Shown: in pieces, positions 57,821 to 64,000 of the stretch | Numbering within the stretch: position 1 is the stretch's first letter | How the letters are laid out: the number at the start of each line of letters is the position of its first letter | IMG/VR virus record: IMGVR_UViG_3300005253_000045 | Location: 1 to 64,000 of that record | Source: a virus | Reading direction: 5' to 3' (one strand) | Length of the DNA: 64,000 nt | Notes under the pieces: generated by a model | What the model was told of the DNA's origin: nothing | Seen by the model: only the letters and a program-made list of their open reading frames with translations | Databases searched by the model: none | Made by a program: the position numbers and the translations under genes

Positions 57821-58048
57821 CTAGGCGTTCGATACTCTTAACGCCAGGTTGAACGCGGGAGCTCCATCGCCCATACCGGCGAACGGGTGAAACGTCCGTG
57901 ACTCTTGGCAGCCCGCATCCTTACAGACGCCCTCAATGTTTCCGCGTGTTAGGCGCTCTGTGTAGAGCTCGCCGTCATACTCGCCGCCGACAATGCGCCG
58001 GCGAGACTGTAGGCAAGGCTCTAATGCCCATCTGTGTACGTGTGTCAT
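57821..58048 (-). CDS. Small protein (75 aa)
   Basis: From ATG 58048 after GAGGAGAGCG the product has Cys and His residues (MTHVHRWALEPC, CKDAGC) and a basic middle. Function unknown. Confidence 0.5.
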   Translation of the reverse strand: MTHVHRWALEPCLQSRRRIVGGEYDGELYTERLTRGNIEGVCKDAGCQESRTFHPFAGMGDGAPAFNLALRVSNA

Positions 58049-58050
58049 GG

Positions 58051-58218
58051 CTAGTCGCTCTCCTCCTCTTCCTCGTTTAATGCTCTTGCTTCCGCGCTTG
58101 CTTCCACTTGCGTTGTAGCTAAGCAAACCACTTCCCCGTCGCTTGTGTCTACTACTTCCCAACCGTGTTGGCACGGGAAGCCACCTTCAGCTGCGCGTTG
58201 GTAGGTGAATCGCTCCAT
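58051..58218 (-). CDS. Small acidic protein (55 aa)
   Basis: ATG at 58218 after GAGAGGAGGCG opens 55 residues ending in a Glu-rich tail (ALNEEEEESD). CQHG and a second Cys are present. Function unknown. Confidence 0.5.
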   Translation of the reverse strand: MERFTYQRAAEGGFPCQHGWEVVDTSDGEVVCLATTQVEASAEARALNEEEEESD

Positions 58219-58245
58219 TCGGCCACGCCTCCTCTCTGTTGTAGT

Positions 58246-58313
58246 GTATCCGGCCCTAGTATTGGGTACGCTCTATGAGCCGCCGCTAACCAGTGGGCGC
58301 TAGGGCCGGATAC
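58246..58313 (-). ncRNA. 68-nt three-way-junction-like RNA element, candidate
   Basis: GTATCCGGCCCTAG (58246-58259) is the exact reverse complement of 58300-58313. Inside, in the leftward sense, CGCC pairs with GGCG and GCTC with GAGC, giving three helices around a 10-nt tail. It lies between two small genes, just after one stop and before the next ribosome site. Function unknown. Confidence 0.45.
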
Positions 58314-58314
58314 G

Positions 58315-58446
58315 TTAGGCTATACGCTTGACACTCTTAACCGACGTCGGCCGGCCGTTGCGAGAGTCGAAGTGCAGCAGAGTCTTACGCGCTACCGTCT
58401 GTTCGTCTCGCGTGCCGTCTGCATACTTGATTCTGTAGGTAGGCAT
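58315..58446 (-). CDS. Small basic protein (43 aa)
   Basis: ATG at 58446 opens 43 residues with an N-terminal strand pair (YRIKYADGTRDE) and a basic end (SVKSVKRIA). GAGGAGTAG lies a few bases upstream. Confidence 0.5.
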   Translation of the reverse strand: MPTYRIKYADGTRDEQTVARKTLLHFDSRNGRPTSVKSVKRIA

Positions 58447-58484
58447 AGTCTACTCCTCTGTGGGGACTTCCGATGTACTAGCGG

Positions 58485-58679
58485 TTATTCGTATGCGTGT
58501 TCTGGTAGACCAGGCGCGAACGTGCGGCCACAGCCGCTATCTATTACGCCTTGCAGCACGTCCTTGCCCCCTTGCCCGCATGTTACCGCCTCTGTAACCG
58601 CCTCAATTTCTGTGTTGATAAGGTTACAGTCGGGGCATATCCAGTCATACCCGCTGGCGATTAGGTCAACTCTATCCAT
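58485..58679 (-). CDS. Small zinc-ribbon protein (64 aa)
   Basis: CPDC and two later Cys (CG, CG) suggest a zinc ribbon. The start follows AGAGGAGCAG. Role unknown. Confidence 0.5.
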   Translation of the reverse strand: MDRVDLIASGYDWICPDCNLINTEIEAVTEAVTCGQGGKDVLQGVIDSGCGRTFAPGLPEHAYE

Positions 58680-58706
58680 CGTCTGCTCCTCTACCTGCTA
58701 GAATGC

Positions 58707-58725
58707 CGAACCCGTGACGGGTTCG
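58707..58725. repeat. 8-bp hairpin with three-base loop
   Basis: CGAACCCG and CGGGTTCG flank TGA. It lies between two small genes next to the left arm of the 58735/59269 bracket. No U-tract follows. Confidence 0.5.
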
Positions 58726-58769
58726 CATTGATAGAGACGTCCGGTAGCCGCAGGGCTAGCATGGTCGCC

Positions 58770-59015
58770 TCAGTAGGCGGGTACAAACGTTGGCCCTGTT
58801 GCGTGGTCTCGATGGTCATGCACCGCCTCTTCCAGCGCCTCAAGCGCCCTCATGTGGAGAAGCTCTGAGTCGCTGTAGGGTTCGCCGTGGGCGATTGTGC
58901 CCTCGCGGGGGTCTGTAAACTCCGTTTCGTAGTGTCCCCGCCATTCGCAACGCTGGCAAGCGATGACAACGCCAGCCATACCGTCTGACACTACGCGGAA
59001 CGCCGATTCAAACAT
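58770..59015 (-). CDS. Small protein with zinc motif (81 aa)
   Basis: From ATG 59015 the product has CQRC in the middle and an acidic C-terminus. A GTG at 59042 is also in frame. It lies inside a 26-bp inverted-repeat bracket with the upstream gene. Confidence 0.5.
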   Translation of the reverse strand: MFESAFRVVSDGMAGVVIACQRCEWRGHYETEFTDPREGTIAHGEPYSDSELLHMRALEALEEAVHDHRDHATGPTFVPAY

Positions 59016-59026
59016 GATGATACCCG

Positions 59027-59245
59027 CTAGCACCGTGGGCACTCCATGCTATCAGGCTCTTGGTTTGGTACAAGCCCTAGCCGTAGCTCGCCAGCATATA
59101 CGGCTTGACTGAATCCTGCGTTGGGCGATTGTAGCTCTTCGTTAGAGTATGGCTCGCCGTTGTCGGACGCCCCCATTACATCCTTGAGTGCAGACGTGGT
59201 CAGTACCAGTGCGGCTCGTAGCTGTTCGTTAGTAGCGTTGGGCAT
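59027..59245 (-). CDS. Small protein (72 aa)
   Basis: The 72 residues are helical at the N-terminus and end in ECPRC. It shares the bracket with the downstream gene. Function unknown. Confidence 0.5.
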   Translation of the reverse strand: MPNATNEQLRAALVLTTSALKDVMGASDNGEPYSNEELQSPNAGFSQAVYAGELRLGLVPNQEPDSMECPRC

Positions 59246-59297
59246 GGTCGTTACTCCTATCTGTTGGCGCTAACCCAGCGGCTACCGGATGTCTCTT

Positions 59298-59602
59298 GAG
59301 ACCAGCGAAACACGGCGCGTTAGCATGCGGTTACTTCGACGGGATGCCGCAGTCTGTACAGTTTTCGGGGCAGCAATTCGGGCAGTGGCCGTCGCTGGGT
59401 GTAACATGTCCTGGCTCCTCGGTGCATTCTCCGGCCACACAGCATTGCGGTTCGGTTAGCTGGACGCAGGGTTCGCAGCTACACACGCAGCTATCCTTAC
59501 CCGTGCAGAATGTATAGGCGTCGTTACAGTGATTGATTGTTTCGTCGTGTGACATTGCGTGTTGCTCCTCTCTATGCTAACGCGCCGTGTTTCGCTGGTC
59601 TC
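59298..59602. repeat. Perfect 28-bp inverted-repeat bracket
   Basis: The 28-base left arm 59298-59325 is the exact reverse complement of 59575-59602. They flank the Cys-rich gene 59331-59555 by 5 and 19 bases. Confidence 0.85.
59331..59555 (-). CDS. Cys-rich protein (74 aa)
   Basis: The 74 residues contain about 15 Cys, many as CxC, CxxC or CC (CVCSCEPC, CPNCCPENCTDC). It may bind several zinc ions. It is enclosed by a perfect 28-bp inverted repeat. Confidence 0.55.
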   Translation of the reverse strand: MSHDETINHCNDAYTFCTGKDSCVCSCEPCVQLTEPQCCVAGECTEEPGHVTPSDGHCPNCCPENCTDCGIPSK

Positions 59603-59637
59603 TTGAGGGGACACAGAGAGCGGGGCGTCATAGTTCC

Positions 59638-59814
59638 CTAGGCTCTCGCTATTAGCCATTCTATACGTGTCCGTGGGCGCTTCCAGCCTATGCCGTGGCA
59701 TGGCCGGTGCATCTTGTCATGGTCACATGTCGAATTGCAGTCAAGGCAGTATAGGACGCCCTCGCCTTCACAGGTAATACATATGAGCCAGTCGGTATCC
59801 TTGTATCGGAACAT
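59638..59814 (-). CDS. DnaJ-zinc-finger-like protein (58 aa)
   Basis: From ATG 59814 the product contains CITCEGEGVLYCLDCNSTCD, a Cys pattern like DnaJ zinc fingers. No strong SD was seen. Upstream coding overlaps are absent. Confidence 0.5.
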   Translation of the reverse strand: MFRYKDTDWLICITCEGEGVLYCLDCNSTCDHDKMHRPCHGIGWKRPRTRIEWLIARA

Positions 59815-59821
59815 GGCGCAC

Positions 59822-60085
59822 TTACTTGACCGCGAATCCGGCAACCTTGCGGGCAATTCTAACATGGCCGGACGTCGTAACGCGGTAGAAGCCTTCAGAC
59901 GGTACAGCGTGACCGCCTACGGTTACTTGCTCGCGGGCCGTGTAGTTGAATACTACCGGTACATTGTTTCGCCATTCCCCGATACAGAGTTCGTACGAAT
60001 GGATTGTCCGGCCGTCTGTATGCATGTGTGCGCTAGCGCCGGCCTGACCGTTTGCCCAGGCTTGCGCTACCTGTTGGTTCGTCAT
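59822..60085 (-). CDS. Small protein (87 aa)
   Basis: The 87 residues show a beta-rich fold (NNVPVVFNYTAREQVTV) with His-rich N-terminus. Function unknown. Confidence 0.5.
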   Translation of the reverse strand: MTNQQVAQAWANGQAGASAHMHTDGRTIHSYELCIGEWRNNVPVVFNYTAREQVTVGGHAVPSEGFYRVTTSGHVRIARKVAGFAVK

Positions 60086-60110
60086 TGGCGTGTCTCTCCC
60101 TTCTCCCTCA

Positions 60111-60502
60111 AAACCCCTTGTCAGTCACTCCATGTATTCGCCTAGCCTTTGTACCGTGGGTTCGGCACGGGTACATAGGCCGGCTCTTCCGTCTCGTAGG
60201 CGTCGCTCCCATCCTCATTCCATACGTCGCAGAAGCCTGTATATGCCATCGCATCCGGCCCGCGTAGCTCTGCTGGTATCAGTAGGACTCGAATCGAGTC
60301 ACTGTATCGCTCCAACGCGTTCCGCCCGAATGGGTTATTGTCGGCATCTACTAGCTCAAGGTATCTGGTCAGCGCCTCTTCTACGTTGTGGAAGGCACCA
60401 GACTGCATCATGTAGCCGCTACCTCGCGGGTGTTGGACGTGTGCGTGGTACAGCATAGTCGTTTACTCCCTTCGGTATTGGGGAGTGACTGGCAAGGGGT
60501 TT
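60111..60502. repeat. 21-bp inverted-repeat bracket
   Basis: Arms 60111-60131 and 60482-60502 match 20 of 21 bases as inverted repeats and flank the gene 60142-60456. Confidence 0.75.
60142..60456 (-). CDS. Protein of unknown function (104 aa)
   Basis: The 104 residues have an N-terminal YHAHVQHPRGSGY strand and a C-terminal acidic Pro/Tyr segment. GAAGGGAGTAA precedes the ATG. It sits inside a bracket of inverted repeats. Confidence 0.5.
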   Translation of the reverse strand: MLYHAHVQHPRGSGYMMQSGAFHNVEEALTRYLELVDADNNPFGRNALERYSDSIRVLLIPAELRGPDAMAYTGFCDVWNEDGSDAYETEEPAYVPVPNPRYKG

Positions 60503-60512
60503 CGAGAGTGTG

Positions 60513-60804
60513 CTACCAGATGCCACCTACAAGGGGTTCCGCGTTGCTGTGTGTTGCTATCCTGCCTTCTGTACCGTTTCAAGACGCTCATAACTTGTTC
60601 GGAATCCCTATTGCTCCCCTATTCTCTCAGAGCTGCAATATGCTTTATGAAACACACGCTTAAACCTGCATCTTGCACTAATTCTCGTAACCATGCTTCA
60701 CTGTCTGTTTGTTTCATCCGTAGATAAGCATGGATAATCTCGTGAAGATTCATGTTTGATTTCCTCCTGTTGGGGCGAAACCCCCTGTAGGTGACACCTG
60801 ATAA
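60513..60804 (-). repeat. 30-bp inverted-repeat bracket, fully pairable in the leftward RNA
   Basis: Arms 60513-60542 and 60775-60804 differ at six positions, all U-G or G-U pairs in the minus-strand transcript, so the 30-bp stem is unbroken. They enclose the gene 60619-60753. Confidence 0.8.
60619..60753 (-). CDS. Small AT-rich gene (44 aa)
   Basis: ATG at 60753 after AGGAGGAAATC opens 44 residues, helical and charged. Codon use is A/T rich (ATT, TTA, AAA), unlike neighbours, suggesting transfer. It is enclosed by the 30-bp bracket. Confidence 0.55.
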   Translation of the reverse strand: MNLHEIIHAYLRMKQTDSEAWLRELVQDAGLSVCFIKHIAALRE

Positions 60805-60816
60805 CGGAGCGTTGCC
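60791..60816. repeat. 26-bp direct repeat, copy 1
   Basis: GTGACACCTGATAACG and ten more bases recur exactly at 61453-61478. It includes most of the right arm of the upstream bracket. Confidence 0.75.
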
Positions 60817-61151
60817 TCAATACCTAGAGTCAGTCACTCCATGTATTCGCCCTAGTTGCCTGTTGCGGCCTTGCGTGGCTGGGCCGCTTCCGTTGTCCCT
60901 AGACGCTCTACCGTCCGTATAGCGTCCGCCCTGTCTACACAAGGTATGGTTTGTATCTGCGAGTTAAGCGGCCCAGCGAACCAACCGTATGGAGTGCTCC
61001 ATACCTGGCCGATGATACGCCCTTCACTGTTACGGATACCGTGTGAGCCGCGCTCAACTGGCGCGTCCGCTTGGAATCTCCCTGTCCGGCTATCTTGTGT
61101 CATTGTGCGCTCCCTTCCCAATAGTGGGGAGTGACTGACTCTAGGTATTGA
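60817..61151. repeat. 24-bp perfect inverted-repeat bracket
   Basis: Arms 60817-60840 and 61128-61151 are exact reverse complements and flank the gene 60852-61103. The left arm follows directly after the 26-bp direct repeat. Confidence 0.85.
60852..61103 (-). CDS. Small protein (83 aa)
   Basis: From ATG 61103 with GGGAAGGGAGCG upstream the product is Gly/Arg rich with a central PYGWFAGPL turn. Function unknown. It is inside a perfect 24-bp bracket. Confidence 0.5.
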   Translation of the reverse strand: MTQDSRTGRFQADAPVERGSHGIRNSEGRIIGQVWSTPYGWFAGPLNSQIQTIPCVDRADAIRTVERLGTTEAAQPRKAATGN

Positions 61152-61157
61152 GGGTGT

Positions 61158-61467
61158 GCTACCAGATGCCGCTGACAAGAGGTTCCCGTGCTGCCTATTA
61201 GACGGTTACGTATATATACTTTCGCGTGTCCGTGTGCTTGAAGCCCCACTCTACATGGCCCCGCCACGGCGTTCCGTGCATCAACATGTATTCTTTGGGG
61301 TTGCGGCCGGTGGCTATGAGTGCTTGCCACACGGCATCCCATTGTGGGCTGTCACGTTCTGCGAATATGTAGCCGTTTGGGTTCGAGTCTACCGTGCCGT
61401 CTGGATTGAACGTAGCCATGGTACGCGCTCCTATCCCGGAAACCCCTTGTCAGTGACACCTGATAAC
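61158..61467 (-). repeat. 30-bp inverted-repeat bracket, nearly fully pairable in the leftward RNA
   Basis: Arms 61158-61187 and 61438-61467 differ at seven positions; six are G-U or U-G pairs in the minus-strand RNA and one is an A-C mismatch. They enclose the gene 61198-61419. Confidence 0.78.
61198..61419 (-). CDS. Small protein (73 aa)
   Basis: The 73 residues include ATFNPDGTVDSNPNGYIFAERD and a C-terminal strand ending YIYVTV. AGGAGCG lies a few bases upstream of the ATG. Role unknown; bracketed by the 30-bp repeat. Confidence 0.5.
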   Translation of the reverse strand: MATFNPDGTVDSNPNGYIFAERDSPQWDAVWQALIATGRNPKEYMLMHGTPWRGHVEWGFKHTDTRKYIYVTV

Positions 61468-61478
61468 GGAGCGTTGCC
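61453..61478. repeat. 26-bp direct repeat, copy 2
   Basis: This matches 60791-60816 exactly. It overlaps the right arm of the bracket 61158/61467. Confidence 0.75.
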
Positions 61479-61549
61479 GTGTGGCGAGTCTGACGTCCCG
61501 CTCTCTGTGTCCCTCTCTATTTATTTACCGAGTGAGCCTCACGAGGTTG

Positions 61550-61795
61550 CTACCCGTTGCCCCTCTGTCCGCCTCTGCTAGTGCGTTGTCCGTGCGTGCT
61601 AGCTGCGCGGGGGCCGTAGTCACCAACCCCTGTCCGGTATGCTCCTGGCCGGCCATACGGGCCGCTATGCCCTGCCGGCCATTGGAGTGCTGTGTCTTGG
61701 CCTATCTCATCAGATACGGGCGGCCATTCCCGTATGACTACCGCCATAGTTTCGACTGTGCTAGGCGTATCTGCTCTTAGCTTCCGTGCTAACAC
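61550..61795 (-). CDS. Doubtful small protein (81 aa)
   Basis: GTG at 61795 would start an 81-residue, Gly/Arg/Thr-rich product. No SD is convincing, and it overlaps the better gene at 61761-61904. It may be non-coding. Confidence 0.25.
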   Translation of the reverse strand: MLARKLRADTPSTVETMAVVIREWPPVSDEIGQDTALQWPAGHSGPYGRPGAYRTGVGDYGPRAASTHGQRTSRGGQRGNG

Positions 61796-61904
61796 CTAAC
61801 CAACATCGGGTACATACCCATACGATACCGTTGTACCGTTCAATCTTGCTTCCGCACTCCCCGCACGGGCTTTCGGCGTGTCGCCATGCATATACTCGTG
61901 TCAT
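61761..61904 (-). CDS. Zinc-ribbon microprotein (47 aa)
   Basis: From ATG 61904 with GAGGAGGAGTAG upstream the 47 residues contain CGECG and CTRC. A TTGACA-17-TAGACT promoter lies 35 bases upstream. An earlier in-frame ATG adds ten residues. Confidence 0.6.
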   Translation of the reverse strand: MTRVYAWRHAESPCGECGSKIERYNGIVWVCTRCWLGVSTEAKSRYA

Positions 61905-61938
61905 TGTCGCTACTCCTCCTCTCGCCTCTATCATCGGT

Positions 61939-61967
61939 AGTCTATCATAGACCTGAAGGGCTGTCAA
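61939..61967 (-). promoter_or_regulatory. Sigma70-type leftward promoter
   Basis: TTGACA (61967-61962), 17-bp spacer, TAGACT (61944-61939). It would start the leftward small-gene operon at the gene 61761-61904. Confidence 0.7.
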
Positions 61968-62046
61968 GGGTATGGAGCTAATCAAGGCCAGGGGCAACTG
62001 CGGCTAATGGCGAGTGCCTCACTCTAGGTATCAGGGGTATGGGCGG

Positions 62047-62277
62047 GCTAACCAGGTGTGAGGGACAATGGGTTGTCAGTGACTCGGGGTGCTGGGTGCG
62101 CTAACCAGGTGTCAGTGACTCGGGGTGCTGGGCAGGCATGCGACATCATCTCGCATGATACATCATCCGCACGATACATGTCTAGTCGCGCCATACATCA
62201 TTCGCGCCCGCGCAGGGTCGTCCGTGCTGGTACGGGGGCGTTATGGTGTGTTATGGGAAGGGTGACGTTATGGTGTG
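62047..62277. repeat. Repeat-rich non-coding region, candidate origin or control region
   Basis: The interval between 61905 and 62432 has no convincing gene. GCTAACCAGGTGT occurs at 62047-62059 and 62100-62112; GTCAGTGACTCGGGGTGCTG plus GG at 62075-62096 and 62111-62132; ACATCAT at 62143, 62160 and 62195; CGTTATGGTGTG at 62239-62250 and 62266-62277. The 62100 copy resembles the left arms of the small-gene brackets, while the ACATCAT set looks iteron-like. Confidence 0.6.
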
Positions 62278-62432
62278 GGTGTTGGGAGTGATAGGTTAGA
62301 CCCCACACACTCTACGCTGAAAATTGGAGAGAAATTGAGAAAACCTGCCGCCACAGGCTGGTTTCACATAGGGGGTGTCGTAAGGAACAGGGCATCACCT
62401 CCTTCGTTTAACGGGTGTAGCCTACTCGTGCT

Positions 62433-62609
62433 TTACTTGACTTTGGCCCGCTCATTGTGGTGTCGCGCCTCTTCCTCCGCAGCGTCGAGGTCCCAGAGCA
62501 CCCTCCGTACCATGTTGCCGAAGTCGAACTTCCAGCCGGCGCCGCTTTTCGGCAGCAAATTGGCCACCCGTTGCAATTCGGCCCGGTCGATGGCTGTTGT
62601 CATTGACAT
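62433..62609 (-). CDS. Small helical protein (58 aa)
   Basis: From ATG 62609 with GGAGGCAGGAGGC upstream the 58 residues have a helical N-terminus (TAIDRAELQRVANLLPKSG) and a charged C-terminus. A TATAAT lies at 62628-62633. Role unknown. Confidence 0.5.
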   Translation of the reverse strand: MSMTTAIDRAELQRVANLLPKSGAGWKFDFGNMVRRVLWDLDAAEEEARHHNERAKVK

Positions 62610-62627
62610 TTCGCGCCTCCTGCCTCC

Positions 62628-62633
62628 ATTATA
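62628..62633 (-). promoter_or_regulatory. -10 box upstream of the 58-residue gene
   Basis: TATAAT in the minus sense lies about 20 bases before ATG 62609. No matching -35 hexamer was found. Confidence 0.5.
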
Positions 62634-62639
62634 GCGCAT

Positions 62640-62923
62640 TTTCGCGTGCTACGCCGGTCCACCCGGTCGAAACAGGCCGCCAGAACCGCTTTCGGCGGCT
62701 TCAGAGTGCCTATCGCGCCACTAATACCTGCCCGAGGGGGATTTCTGGTACTCTGATGTCATTCTCCACCGGTTTAGCCGGCGACGCGGCGTTTCATCGT
62801 ATGAGCCGGGGTGTTCGAGTGAGTGACACCCGATAAATGTTATGGCTGGTGCGCAAAAAAAGAAACGACCGCCACGGATTACGAGAATATACGCGCAATC
62901 GCGTAGGCTAGGGGATTATTCGC
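62640..62923. other. 284-bp intergenic region
   Basis: No convincing gene is seen. A GCCGCC/GGCGGC stem near 62678-62701 and a T7 tract on the minus strand near 62856-62862 are present but too far apart for a classical terminator. GTGACACCCGATAA at 62821-62834 is a divergent copy of the repeat arms to the left. Confidence 0.5.
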
Positions 62924-63682
62924 CTAATCGTCCGGTTCAGACTCTAGTTGGGGGTGCTCGTGTGTGCCTATAGGCTCCCAGCCATCTTCGTCCGTAGCTC
63001 GAATTAAGTCTCGGTGAGCTGCCTCGGCTCGCTCTGCCCTCTCGTTTTCATCGTTGGGGACACACCCGCAGCACTGGCCGTCGTTAAAGGGGTTGATGCA
63101 CCAGTAGTTGCCGTCCATGCAGGGGCCGTCGTCTCGGCGCCACCCTTCCTCCTGGAGGTCTATCTCTACTCCACAGCCCGGACAAGTTGTGTTGGGGGGT
63201 AGGTCATAGTTACGCTCTGCGAGCTCGACGTCGAAGTCGGCCCACTTACGTCTTTCCTTTTCCTCTGCTTCGGCCTCTGCCACCCGTACACGGGCGGCTA
63301 TTTCCTTTTCGCCTGAGTTTTCTAGGGCTGTAGCTAGTTGTTTAAGTGTATCTGCGGCACTCCTCGCGGCCTCTGCTTCCATAATTTCCGTGGCACCCAT
63401 TTCGGCCGGAGGGTCTTCAAGCTCCCACACCTCAGCATAGTCCGAGACGGTCTTGATGAGGCACTTCGTGCATTCCCACCACCAGCAGGTCTCTTCCCGG
63501 TCGACGTCAGCGTAGTACACCTCGTAGTAGGATGCCCAGGGACGGAACGTGTCGCAGGTGTCGCATCTCTTGAAGTACCTGCGTGTGGGCTCCTGAGTCC
63601 AGGCGTTGGCTGTACCGTGTGCGCATCCACCGTGGAGGTCTTGTCCTTTCATTTTGAACACCTTGCTATGTAGAAACTTCAC
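62924..63682 (-). CDS. Cys-rich protein of unknown function (252 aa)
   Basis: GTG at 63682 overlaps the preceding TGA (GTGA). The 252 residues hold several CxxC pairs (CDTC, CTKC, CPGCG, CCGC), a long charged helix in the middle and an acidic end. It probably binds two or more zinc ions. A later start near residue 11 is possible. Confidence 0.55.
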   Translation of the reverse strand: MKFLHSKVFKMKGQDLHGGCAHGTANAWTQEPTRRYFKRCDTCDTFRPWASYYEVYYADVDREETCWWWECTKCLIKTVSDYAEVWELEDPPAEMGATEIMEAEAARSAADTLKQLATALENSGEKEIAARVRVAEAEAEEKERRKWADFDVELAERNYDLPPNTTCPGCGVEIDLQEEGWRRDDGPCMDGNYWCINPFNDGQCCGCVPNDENERAERAEAAHRDLIRATDEDGWEPIGTHEHPQLESEPDD

Positions 63683-63885
63683 CGTGACACCCCCAAGAAC
63701 TCTAGGAGGGCCGTCACCTGCGCCGGCGACAGCAGCACGCGGTCGACGAGTCTTTTGCTCTCTCTGTCGTACTGGTCGATACCGATGTGGCCACGCACCT
63801 TACCCCCCGTAGCGTCGAAACTAACGGGCCATCTGAAGTTGCGCTTGCCGCCAGGTATCTTCTCGCTGTAGACTGTTCGTTCCAT
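63679..63885 (-). CDS. Small protein (68 aa)
   Basis: The 68 residues form a small mixed fold (FDATGGKVRGHIGIDQYD) with a helical C-terminus. The stop overlaps the next GTG. Start ATG lies immediately after the TAG of the partial gene. Confidence 0.55.
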   Translation of the reverse strand: MERTVYSEKIPGGKRNFRWPVSFDATGGKVRGHIGIDQYDRESKRLVDRVLLSPAQVTALLEFLGVSR

Positions 63886-64000
63886 CTAATCCTCCTGCTC
63901 CCACGCCTCAATCTCTTCGTCACCCAAGCCGCACATGAAGACATGGTCCTCGTTTGGGTGGGGGGTTGGTAGTAGGCAGCGACTTTGCCCCAGTTCTACC
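63886..64000 (-). CDS. Partial gene, C-terminal fragment
   Basis: The last 37 codons before TAG at 63888-63886 are open to the window edge and end EAWEQED. A CG pair precedes an acidic C-terminus. The rest lies outside. Confidence 0.5.
   Translation of the reverse strand, partial: VELGQSRCLLPTPHPNEDHVFMCGLGDEEIEAWEQED

Larger units (their letters stand above)
58735..59294. repeat. Inverted-repeat bracket around two small genes
   Basis: Left arm 58735-58760 and right arm 59269-59294 are 26 bases each and match 23 of 26 as inverted repeats. They enclose the genes 58770-59015 and 59027-59245. Confidence 0.75.
59608..61513. repeat. Outer inverted-repeat pair enclosing six small genes
   Basis: Left arm 59608-59630 and right arm 61491-61513 match 22 of 23 bases as inverted repeats. 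The interval holds genes 59638-61419, several of which have their own brackets. Confidence 0.65.

Noticed and set aside
62058-62291. A 77-codon rightward frame in the repeat region
   Set aside because: It consists of the direct repeats and has no ribosome site or protein-like composition.

Overview
The window is a contiguous piece of a tailed double-stranded DNA bacteriophage genome, cut inside genes at both ends. It has two large, mostly unidirectional blocks. From the left edge to about 24.36 kb everything reads rightward and encodes the virion. From 24.36 kb to the right edge almost everything reads leftward and encodes lysis, DNA metabolism, replication, recombination and a long run of very small early-type proteins. 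The two blocks converge with a 4-base overlap at 24356-24359. Shine-Dalgarno sequences, sigma70-like promoters and ATGA/TAATG coupled starts indicate a bacterial host. An actinobacterial host is a weak guess from the DUF5925-like AAA protein and several leaderless-looking starts. No integrase or CI-type repressor is visible, and the large terminase and portal are probably left of the window.

Rightward block: a very large polyvalent virion protein with an ADP-ribosyltransferase-like segment (open at the left edge), then a consensus promoter (4651-4680), scaffold-like protein, SU10/DUF5309-like major capsid protein, beta-rich head or decoration proteins, a beta-helix protein, tandemly duplicated small virion proteins, an HNH endonuclease, three paralogous adaptor-like proteins, a 761-residue tail protein, a nuclease-like protein, large fibres, a sulfotransferase-like and a GT2-like enzyme, a five-repeat protein and holin-like genes.

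Leftward block from 24 to 53 kb: nucleotide-pool enzymes (DUF5664, MazG-like, deoxyribosyltransferase-like), a GH25-like endolysin, phosphoesterases, LAGLIDADG and HNH endonucleases, a PolA-family pseudo-polymerase, a uracil-DNA glycosylase/exonuclease/PolA fusion, a resolvase-like nuclease, a split Rad50 with Mre11/SbcD, a RecA-like recombinase, a gp32-like single-strand binding protein, a TOPRIM primase, a DnaB-like helicase, an SF2 helicase and an AAA ATPase. Small genes, some only 25-50 codons, sit between these, mostly with overlapping stop and start codons.

The far right, 53-64 kb, is the most unusual part. An 82-nt RNA on the minus strand at 53206-53287 looks like the tRNA-like domain of tmRNA, with the G3-U70 alanine identity pair, the GGAC element and an encoded CCA, but with no mRNA-like domain. 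From 57.6 to 62.8 kb many small cistrons are individually bracketed by long inverted repeats. Two of these are 30 nt and pair almost completely in the leftward transcript once G-U pairs are allowed. A 26-bp palindrome occurs twice, next to the late promoter and at 48.47 kb, and is a candidate shared regulator site.
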